A DNA stretch of 64,000 nt from Saccharopolyspora endophytica (lineage in GTDB: Bacteria > Actinomycetota > Actinomycetes > Mycobacteriales > Pseudonocardiaceae), in the NCBI RefSeq assembly GCF_018070075.1, contig NZ_JAGPXE010000018.1, positions 1 to 64,000 on the forward strand, in the 5' to 3' direction. The notes beneath the pieces were generated by a model. The model made no database searches. It was not told the origin of the DNA and saw only the letters and a list, made by a program, of their open reading frames with translations. Below are positions 57,879 to 64,000 of the stretch, in pieces. Both the position numbers and the translations under genes were made by a program. Numbering within the stretch: position 1 is the stretch's first letter; the number at the start of each line of letters is the position of its first letter.

Positions 57879-59387
57879 ATGAAGATGTCGCTCGACGAGG
57901 TGCTGCGCCACCGCAGCGTGCAACGCGGGGAGCCGGTGCTCCTGGTCGGTGCCGAGGCGGGTGCGCGCAGCGTGCGGTGGGTGCACTCCAGCGAAGTCAT
58001 CGACATCGCCCCGCTGCTCCGGGGCGGGGAGCTGCTGCTCACCGGGGGAGTGGTGCTCTCGGAGGTCTCGCCGTCGCGCCAGCGCTCCTACGTCCGCGAA
58101 CTGGCCGCTCGCGGTGTCACCGCGCTGGCCGTGGAGACCGCCAGCACCGGCCTCGGGATGCCGGACGCGCTGATCGACGAGTGCGCCAAGCAGGGGTTCC
58201 CGCTGATCCGGTTCGACCGCCCCGTCCCCTTCGTGGAGATCACCGAGGGCATCAACGGCCTGATCATCAACGATTCGGTGCAGCGGCTGCGCCTGGCCGA
58301 CTCGATCTCCGACGCGCTGTCGGCGGAGCTCACCTCCGGCGCCGGTCTGCCCGAGCTCACCGCCGCGCTCGCGGAGCTCACCGGCGCCGCTGTCGTCGTG
58401 CGGGATCGCTCGGGTGCCGTGCTCTCCCGAGCACCGGAGCGGGGAGCGGGTGACCTGGGCGAGGTCGTCACCTGGCGCGCCACGGTCGCCGTGCACGGCA
58501 TCAGCACGGCGAACCTGGAGGTGCTGGCCGCGCCCGGTGCCGACCCGCTGGTGCTGGAAGCCGCGCTCGGCCGCGCGCCGCAGTCGTTCGCCCTGGCGCT
58601 GCTGCGCGCGCAACCGCCCACTCCGCGGATGCGCGCCACCCGCGCCCTCTTCCAGCACCTCCGCGATCCCTCCGCCGCGCACGACGACCTCGACGTCCTG
58701 CTCGCCAACTCCGGCCTGGCGGGCACGGACGCCTTCGTCGCGGTCGTCACCGGTGGCGACGACCCGGGGGTGCGCGAGGCGCTGGAGCAGCAGTTGCAGC
58801 GGAACGGCCGGATGGCGGTCGGTCACGCCGATGAGCAGGAGTACCTCGCCCTCGTCGCGCTGGACGCGCGGCGGCCCGAACGCTCCCGGCGGGACCTGAT
58901 CGACGACGTGCGCCAGCTCGGCGTGCTCGGGCCGGAGCACCCGGCCGTCGGGATCGGGCCGCTGGTCAGCGGGAGCGGCGGCATCCCGCACGCGGTGGCC
59001 GAAGCGCGTCGCTGCCTGCAGCTGGACCTCGCCGACGGCGAGACGACGCGGGTCGTCGACGCCGCCGACTGGTCGCTGCACCGGCTCGTGCACCAGCTCG
59101 ACGCCGACGAAGTCCTGCAGCGGTTCATCCGCGAGCAGCTCGGGGCGTTGCTCGACGAGCCGCGCGAGACCAGGGAGCGCCTGCTGCGGACCCTGGAGGT
59201 CTTCTTCGACTGCGGGGCCAACAAGACCCGGGCCGCCGAACGCCTGCACGTGCGCAGGCAGACCCTCTACCAGCGGCTGGACAAGCTGTCGGCGTCGCTG
59301 GGGATCGACGTGACCGATCCCGAGAAGCTCGGGGACCTGCACGTCGCGGTCCGGCTCCGCAACGTCCTCACCGGCCGCGGCCGGTGA
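57879..59387 (+). CDS. PucR-family transcriptional regulator
   Basis: A 502-residue PucR-type activator. The N-terminal PucR domain is at about 1-125 (DEVLRHRSVQRGEPVLLVGA, GGELLLTGGVVL); a GGDEF-like middle follows, and the C-terminal HTH is LEVFFDCGANKTRAAERL then HVRRQTLYQRLDKL. PucR proteins control purine and allantoin use. ATG 57879 gives MKMSLDEVL; an upstream ATG 57852 follows a TACATT box and could be a leaderless start. It diverges from the NCS1-hydrolase operon and may also act on the urease genes downstream. Confidence 0.88.
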   Translation: MKMSLDEVLRHRSVQRGEPVLLVGAEAGARSVRWVHSSEVIDIAPLLRGGELLLTGGVVLSEVSPSRQRSYVRELAARGVTALAVETASTGLGMPDALIDECAKQGFPLIRFDRPVPFVEITEGINGLIINDSVQRLRLADSISDALSAELTSGAGLPELTAALAELTGAAVVVRDRSGAVLSRAPERGAGDLGEVVTWRATVAVHGISTANLEVLAAPGADPLVLEAALGRAPQSFALALLRAQPPTPRMRATRALFQHLRDPSAAHDDLDVLLANSGLAGTDAFVAVVTGGDDPGVREALEQQLQRNGRMAVGHADEQEYLALVALDARRPERSRRDLIDDVRQLGVLGPEHPAVGIGPLVSGSGGIPHAVAEARRCLQLDLADGETTRVVDAADWSLHRLVHQLDADEVLQRFIREQLGALLDEPRETRERLLRTLEVFFDCGANKTRAAERLHVRRQTLYQRLDKLSASLGIDVTDPEKLGDLHVAVRLRNVLTGRGR

Positions 59388-59767
59388 GGACCCGCGCGGG
59401 TTCCGAGGAGGAGTTGTTCCCCGCCGAGTCGAGGTGCGCATTTTTTCAACCCGGCGAGGCCGAATGTGAAAGTTTGTTCGGTGCTTTGTATTGCGCGGAT
59501 GTGTCGTGCGGGTTGCGGGTTTCGGCGCCCGATGACGTTTTCGAAACCGCGTTGTGTGGCGAGAGTCGCCAAAATATCCTAAGCGGACGAAAACCTTCGC
59601 GGACCGGTTTTGCTGCGTGAAAGTTGTTCGGGCCCAGCGGTACTGGTGTCATGAACAGCAGGTTCGCCGTTTTTGAAGCGCGATTTCGCGATTATCATGC
59701 GCGTTGTGCGAGTGATCCGCACGTGCCTTACAGTCGATCGCGAACTGCAGTGATGCGAGGTGATTTC
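59388..59767 (+). promoter_or_regulatory. Urease upstream region with a GlnR-like box
   Basis: These 380 bases are clearly A/T-richer than the flanks and show no coding pattern. At 59532-59547 the sequence ATGAC-GTTTTC-GAAAC fits the actinomycete GlnR half-pair GTNAC-N6-GAAAC at all but one position. A second half-pair is not evident. T-runs near 59440 and 59670 and several short inverted repeats suggest promoter or leader structure, but I cannot place a promoter with confidence. Confidence 0.4.
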
Positions 59768-60070
59768 ATGAATCTCACTCCGTCTGACACGGAGAAGTTG
59801 CTCTTGAGCGTCGCCGGAATGATCGCCCGCGATCGACGGGAACGCGGCGTCCTGCTCAACCACCCGGAAGCGGTCGCCCTGCTGTCCTGCTGGGCGATCG
59901 AGCGCGCTCGGGAGGGCTTCACCGTCGACGCGCTCATGAACGAGGGGAGGCGCGTGCTCACGCGAGAGGAAGTCATGGAGGGCGTGCCCGAGATGCTCTC
60001 CGACGTGCAGGTGGAAGCGACCTTCCCCGACGGGCGCAAGCTCGTCACGATCACGGAGCCGATCTCGTGA
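59768..60070 (+). CDS. ureA: Urease subunit gamma
   Basis: A 100-residue gamma subunit: [37 protein letters not shown], and the near-invariant [19 protein letters not shown] (19 residues) near the C-terminus. It is part of the (ureABC)3 nickel enzyme that hydrolyses urea to ammonia and CO2. ATG 59768 is preceded by GAGGTGA. ureB overlaps by 4 bases. Confidence 0.96.
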   Translation: MNLTPSDTEKLLLSVAGMIARDRRERGVLLNHPEAVALLSCWAIERAREGFTVDALMNEGRRVLTREEVMEGVPEMLSDVQVEATFPDGRKLVTITEPIS

Positions 60071-60546
60071 TCCCCGGCGAGGTCCGCGTCCGCGAGACGC
60101 CCATCGAGCTCAACGCCGGCCGCGAGCGGCAAACGCTGCTGGTGGTCAACGACGGCGACCGTCCCATCCAGATCGGTGCGCACCTGCACTTCCCGGACGC
60201 CAACCCGGCGCTCACCTTCGACCGCGACGCCGCCCAGGGCTACCGCCTGGATTCGCCCGCGGGCACGTCGGTGCGCTTCGAGCCCGGCGTGAGCAAGCTC
60301 GTGGAGCTGGTGGCGCTGGGCGGCACCGGGCACGTGCCCGGCCTGCAGATCCGCGATCGGGAACTGCCGACCTACACGCGCGAACCCAGGAAGGTCGTCC
60401 CGTACGGAACCCCGGGGTCCGAACCCGAGATGCCCGGCACGGCCTCGCCTCCGGCGCGGGCGCGGGTCACCGACGAACCAGTCAACGACGAATCGACCAC
60501 CGGCGAGCGCGGTGGCGATCAGCAGCACTCCGAGGAGGGGCAGTGA
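60067..60546 (+). CDS. ureB: Urease subunit beta with C-terminal extension
   Basis: A 159-residue beta subunit. Core blocks are [20 protein letters not shown] (20), [20 protein letters not shown] (20) and [20 protein letters not shown] (20). Usual length is about 100-110. From about residue 112 this protein adds some 45 Pro/Glu/Asp-rich residues ([19 protein letters not shown] and on) that look disordered. The GG-turn block before the extension is also altered ([10 protein letters not shown]). GTG 60067 and the 4-base overlap with ureC keep it in the coupled operon. Confidence 0.93.
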   Translation: MIPGEVRVRETPIELNAGRERQTLLVVNDGDRPIQIGAHLHFPDANPALTFDRDAAQGYRLDSPAGTSVRFEPGVSKLVELVALGGTGHVPGLQIRDRELPTYTREPRKVVPYGTPGSEPEMPGTASPPARARVTDEPVNDESTTGERGGDQQHSEEGQ

Positions 60547-62252
60547 GCCAGATCGGTCGTCGCGAGTACGCGAAGCTGTACGGGCCGACCACCGGCGATC
60601 AGGTCCGGCTCGGCGACACCGACCTGTGGATCGAGATCGAGCAGGACTTCTGCGTCGGCGGCGACGAGGCGGTGTTCGGCGGCGGGAAGAGCATCCGCGA
60701 GTCCGGTGCGCAGGGCATGACCACGCGCGCGGAGGGTGCTCTCGACCTGGTCATCACCAACGTGATCGTGCTCGATCACTGGGGCGTCGTCCGCGGTGAC
60801 GTCGGCATCCGCGACGGACGCATCGTCGCGGTGGGCAAGTCCGGCAACCCGGACGTGATGGACGGCGTGCACCCGGACCTGAAGATCGGTCCGACCACCG
60901 ACGTCATCGCGGGGGACCGCAAGATCCTGACCGCGGGCGCGATCGACACCCACGTGCACTTCCTCACCGAGATCGAGATGGCCGAAGCACTGGCCACCGG
61001 CACCACGACCGTGGTGGGCGGCGGCACCGGGCCGACCGAGGGGTCGAAGGCCACGACCGTCACCCCTGGATCCTGGTCGCTGGCCATGATGCACCGGGCC
61101 CTCGACCACCTGCCGCTCAACGTCATCCTCTTCGGCAAGGGCAGCACGGTCAGCGCCGAGGGGCTCGCCGAGCAGGCCCTGGCCGGTGCGGGCGGGTACA
61201 AGGTCCACGAGGACTGGGGCGCCACCCCGGCGGCCATCGACGCGGCGCTGCGCGCGGCCGACGAGTACGGCCTGCAGGTCGCCCTGCACGCGGACAGCCT
61301 CAACGAGACCGGCTACGTCCAGCACACCCTCGACGCGATCGGCGGTCGCGGCATCCACGCGTTCCACTCCGAAGGCGCCGGTGGCGGGCACGCCCCCGAC
61401 ATCATCGTCGTCGCGGGTGAGCCCAACGTGCTGCCGGCCTCGACGAACCCGACCCTGCCGCACACGGTCAACACCGCCACCGAGCACCTGGACATGCTCC
61501 TGGTGTGCCACCACCTCAACCCGCAGGTGCCCGAGGACCTCGCGTTCGCCGAGTCGCGCATCCGCCCGACGACGATGGCGGCCGAGGACATCCTGCAGGA
61601 CATCGGCGCGATGTCGATCACCTCGTCCGACGCGCAGGCGATGGGGCGCATCGGCGAGCTGGTGTGCCGCACGTGGCAGGTCGCGCACGTGATGAAGAAC
61701 CAGCGCGGACCGCTGGGCTCGTCGCTGCCCGCCGACAACGAACGCGCCCGCCGCTACGTCGCCAAGTACACGATCTGCCCCGCCGTCGCGCACGGCATCG
61801 ACCACGAGGTCGGTTCGGTCGAACCGGGCAAGCTGGCCGACCTCGTGCTGTGGGATCCGGCCTTCTTCGGCATCCGCCCCTTCACCGTGGTCAAGGGCGG
61901 TGCCGCCGTGTGGGGTGCGCTCGGAGATCCCAACGCCACGATCCCGACACCGCAGCCGGTCATGATGCGCCCGGCTCTGCCCCACGGACCGGGTTCCGCG
62001 CCGCACCTGTCGGTGAGCTTCGTGGCGCAGGCCGCGCTCGACGACGGCCTGGCCGACAAGCTCGGCCTGCGGCGCAGGCTCGCCGCGGTGCGCGAGACCC
62101 GCAGCGTCACCAAGCACGACCTGCCGAACAACACGGCGCTGCCGCGGATCGAGGTCGACCCGGAGACCTTCAACATCAAGATCGACGGCGAGCGGGTCCG
62201 CCCGAACCCCGTCGACACGGTCCCGCTCGCCCAGCGCTACTCGTTGTTCTGA
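60543..62252 (+). CDS. ureC: Urease subunit alpha (catalytic)
   Basis: A 569-residue catalytic subunit with the nickel centre intact. H137 and H139 are in [12 protein letters not shown]220 is the carbamylated lysine in [12 protein letters not shown], and H222 follows it. C322-H323 sit in the active-site flap ([17 protein letters not shown]). [12 protein letters not shown] carries the aspartate ligand. Residue numbers run three ahead of the Klebsiella enzyme throughout. GTG 60543 overlaps ureB by 4 bases. UreF, UreG and UreD assemble the nickel site. Confidence 0.97.
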   Translation: MSQIGRREYAKLYGPTTGDQVRLGDTDLWIEIEQDFCVGGDEAVFGGGKSIRESGAQGMTTRAEGALDLVITNVIVLDHWGVVRGDVGIRDGRIVAVGKSGNPDVMDGVHPDLKIGPTTDVIAGDRKILTAGAIDTHVHFLTEIEMAEALATGTTTVVGGGTGPTEGSKATTVTPGSWSLAMMHRALDHLPLNVILFGKGSTVSAEGLAEQALAGAGGYKVHEDWGATPAAIDAALRAADEYGLQVALHADSLNETGYVQHTLDAIGGRGIHAFHSEGAGGGHAPDIIVVAGEPNVLPASTNPTLPHTVNTATEHLDMLLVCHHLNPQVPEDLAFAESRIRPTTMAAEDILQDIGAMSITSSDAQAMGRIGELVCRTWQVAHVMKNQRGPLGSSLPADNERARRYVAKYTICPAVAHGIDHEVGSVEPGKLADLVLWDPAFFGIRPFTVVKGGAAVWGALGDPNATIPTPQPVMMRPALPHGPGSAPHLSVSFVAQAALDDGLADKLGLRRRLAAVRETRSVTKHDLPNNTALPRIEVDPETFNIKIDGERVRPNPVDTVPLAQRYSLF

Positions 62253-62262
62253 GGAGTGGGTG

Positions 62263-62931
62263 ATGGACCCGGACCTGGGAGCGATGCTCCTGGCAGATGC
62301 CCGTCTCCCCACCGGCGGGCACGCGCACTCCGCCGGTCTGGAACCGGCGCTGGCGGCCGGTCTCGGCCGCGCGGAGGTCGCCGAGTACCTCCGCGCTCGA
62401 CTGCGCTCGGTGGCACTGGTCGACGCCTCGGCCGCCGTGCTGACCCTGCGGGCGGCCGGGGAGCAGCACGTCCGGCTCGACGAGATCCACGACGCGCTGC
62501 TGGCGCGCACGCCGACCGAGCCGGTGCGCGCGGCTTCCGCCCTGCTCGGGCGGGGGCTGGTCCGGCTCGCCGAGCGGTTGTGGCCGGACCACCCGGCCGT
62601 GGCCGCGCTCGACGCGCTCGGTCCGGGGCCGCAGCGCCCCGTGGCCCTCGGCGTCGTCGCGGCCGTCATGGGGCTCGACGAGTCGCGCGTCGCGCGGGCG
62701 TGCCTGTACGAGGACGCCCAGACCGTCGCGGCGGCGGCGCTGAAGCTGCTGCCCGTCGATCCCGTCGACACCGCGCGTTGGATCTGGGAATCGGCGGCGG
62801 TCGTCCGCGAATCCGCGGAGATCGCCGTCGCGGTCACCTGCCCGGCCGAGATGCCCGCCGTGACCGCACCGCTGGCGGAGCACTGGGCTCTGCAGCACGA
62901 GAACAGCACGAGGAGGATTTTCGTTGCCTGA
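62263..62931 (+). CDS. ureF: Urease accessory protein UreF
   Basis: A 222-residue helical accessory protein: [20 protein letters not shown] near the start is the UreF signature (Q/D-x-RLPxGxxxHSxGLE), and the C-terminal half is Ala-rich helices. It gates GTP hydrolysis by UreG during nickel insertion. GAGGAG overlapping the ureC stop gives ATG 62263; GTG 62260 is an alternative. The C-terminus overlaps ureG by 8 bases. Confidence 0.9.
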   Translation: MDPDLGAMLLADARLPTGGHAHSAGLEPALAAGLGRAEVAEYLRARLRSVALVDASAAVLTLRAAGEQHVRLDEIHDALLARTPTEPVRAASALLGRGLVRLAERLWPDHPAVAALDALGPGPQRPVALGVVAAVMGLDESRVARACLYEDAQTVAAAALKLLPVDPVDTARWIWESAAVVRESAEIAVAVTCPAEMPAVTAPLAEHWALQHENSTRRIFVA

Positions 62932-63622
62932 ACACGAACACCGCGACAGCAGCGCTGCGTCCCGGCCGCTGCGGCTGGGGATCGCCGGGCCGGTCGGCAC
63001 CGGCAAGAGCACCCTGATCGCCACGCTGTGCCGGCAGCTCGCCGACGAGCTGGAGCTCGCGGTGGTCACCAACGACATCTACACCGACGAGGACGCCCGG
63101 ATGCTGCGCGCCGCAGGCGTTCTCCCCGTCGAGCGGATTCGCGCCGTGGAGACCGGCGCCTGCCCGCACACGGCGATCCGCGACGACGTCACCGCCAACC
63201 TCATCGCCGTGGAAGACCTGGAGCGCGCGTTCAGGCCGCTGGACGTCGTCCTCGTCGAGAGCGGTGGCGACAACCTCACGGCGACCTTCAGCCCCGCGCT
63301 GGTCGACGCCCAGATCTTCTGCATCGACGTGGCCGGTGGCGGTGACGTCGCGCGCAAGGGAGGTCCGGGCATCGAACGAGCCGACCTGCTGGTGATCAAC
63401 AAAACCGACCTCGCCGAGCACGTGGACGTGGACGTCGCCCAGATGATCACCGACGCCGAATCGGTGCGCTCGGGACTGCCCACGCTCGCGCTGTCCCGCA
63501 CGGATCCGACGGCCGTCGGTGACCTGTGCAAGTGGGTGCACCACCTCGTGGCCGAGCACCGCCGGGGCGAGCACACCGCCGTGGACCCGGGTCCGATGGC
63601 CCCGCACGTCCACCACGGGTGA
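62924..63622 (+). CDS. ureG: Urease accessory GTPase UreG
   Basis: A 232-residue SIMIBI GTPase that powers nickel delivery. The P-loop is [19 protein letters not shown]; the metal-binding CPH motif is in [29 protein letters not shown] and [10 protein letters not shown] complete the nucleotide site. The last 25 residues are His-rich ([19 protein letters not shown]), suited to nickel storage or transfer. TTG 62924 is chosen for the AGGAGGATT site. Confidence 0.95.
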   Translation: MPEHEHRDSSAASRPLRLGIAGPVGTGKSTLIATLCRQLADELELAVVTNDIYTDEDARMLRAAGVLPVERIRAVETGACPHTAIRDDVTANLIAVEDLERAFRPLDVVLVESGGDNLTATFSPALVDAQIFCIDVAGGGDVARKGGPGIERADLLVINKTDLAEHVDVDVAQMITDAESVRSGLPTLALSRTDPTAVGDLCKWVHHLVAEHRRGEHTAVDPGPMAPHVHHG

Positions 63623-63629
63623 TCGCGCG

Positions 63630-64000
63630 ATGGCAACGGTGTCGATCGAACTCGTCGACGGCGTCGCGCGGGCCACGGTCCTGCAGGCGGGGGATCACCT
63701 GCGCCCCCGCCTGCTCGGGATCGACGGACCGCGCGTGCGCATCGCGCTCGTCGGCGTGTGCGCCACCCTGCTCGCCGGAGACGACCTCCGACTGGAGATC
63801 TCGGTCGGCAGCGGCGTGCACCTCGAACTCGTCGAGCCCTCGGGCGTGGTCGCCTACGACGCGCGGGGCGGTCACCAGAGCTGGGCCGCCGACGTGCACG
63901 TCGCAACCGCAGGCTCGCTCGTCTGGGACGCGGCTCCGTTCGTGGTCGCGGGCGGTGCCGACGTGGACCGGCGCACCGGCATCGTCCTGGACGACGGCGC
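63630..64000 (+). CDS. ureD: Urease accessory protein UreD (cut by window edge)
   Basis: The first 123 codons of UreD/UreH, the scaffold that docks UreF-UreG on apo-urease. Recognisable parts are QAGDHLRPRLLGIDGPRV, LLAGDDLRLEISVGSGVHLE (20) and the SLVWDAAPFVVAGGAD block typical of UreD (xxWxPxPxIxxxG). ATG 63630 lies 7 bases after the ureG stop. The order ureABCFGD is common in actinomycetes. Confidence 0.9.
   Translation, partial: MATVSIELVDGVARATVLQAGDHLRPRLLGIDGPRVRIALVGVCATLLAGDDLRLEISVGSGVHLELVEPSGVVAYDARGGHQSWAADVHVATAGSLVWDAAPFVVAGGADVDRRTGIVLDDG

Noticed and set aside
1-64000. RNA genes, CRISPR arrays, insertion sequences, attachment sites
   Set aside because: I looked for tRNA-like cloverleaf ends, rRNA segments, regularly spaced repeats, transposase motifs and long terminal repeats, and saw none. 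Absence is by eye only and not proved by a search.

Overview
The window is a 64-kb stretch of high-GC DNA that reads as actinomycete chromosome. Evidence includes strong G/C bias at third codon positions, many GTG and TTG starts, 4-base start/stop overlaps, a streptogrisin-type secreted protease, DUF485/ActP and MHS-type transporters, and many TetR/LysR/IclR/PucR regulators. A member of the Pseudonocardiaceae such as Saccharopolyspora would fit, but the genus is an inference. I saw no rRNA, tRNA, CRISPR array, phage gene or insertion sequence. The region looks like ordinary chromosomal accessory metabolism, arranged as a series of catabolic modules that each carry their own transporter and regulator.

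Layout. (1) 1-6.4 kb is a C2/C3-acid module: the start of acs (minus), a soluble LytS-type kinase with a LytTR response regulator, and two sodium:solute symporters, each preceded by a small membrane partner. (2) 6.9-8.0 kb is a secreted S1 protease. (3) 8.1-12.7 kb holds a diacylglycerol-kinase-like gene, an alkyl-DHAP-synthase-like flavoenzyme, a TetR regulator and glpD. (4) 12.7-18.4 kb is a sugar or cyclitol module: two Gfo/Idh/MocA dehydrogenases, two xylose-isomerase-fold proteins and an MFS transporter, with three copies of a shared operator-like 17-mer. (5) 18.5-24.4 kb is an operon resembling the E. coli ygc/yqcE set: MFS, SDR, FAD oxidase, FGGY kinase, and a convergent GlpP/YgcP-family antiterminator. 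Its leader carries a promoter, stacked hairpins and mutually exclusive antiterminator and T6-terminator stems. The MFS gene is frameshifted.

(6) 24.5-38.1 kb is mixed: TetR with SDR and an MBL-like protein, small membrane proteins, a RibF-like adenylyltransferase, two DUF1990 proteins, a universal stress protein, a DsbA/CcdA pair, a BlaI/M56 pair, TauE/SafE, and a MarR-hydrolase-DoxX module. (7) 38.1-51.6 kb holds a GPH symporter with a DUF2804 protein, a LysR-regulated MBL hydrolase and MHS transporter pair, folE with a 53-residue membrane peptide facing an Fe-S-type regulator, two MFS transporters, and a pseudouridine-degradation operon (psuG-psuK-MFS) with a divergent LysR gene.

(8) 51.9-64 kb is a nitrogen-scavenging block: MHS transporter, creatinase, IclR regulator, a polysaccharide-deacetylase-fold amidohydrolase, an NCS1 permease, a PucR regulator, and ureABCFG with the start of ureD. 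Creatinase releases urea from creatine and urease would convert it to ammonia, so the two ends of this block form one plausible pathway. The strongest candidate for an undescribed system is the GlpP-type attenuation control in region 5. Second is a pair of identical TAACGT-N12-ACGTTA operators that link the acetate symporter and folE promoters.
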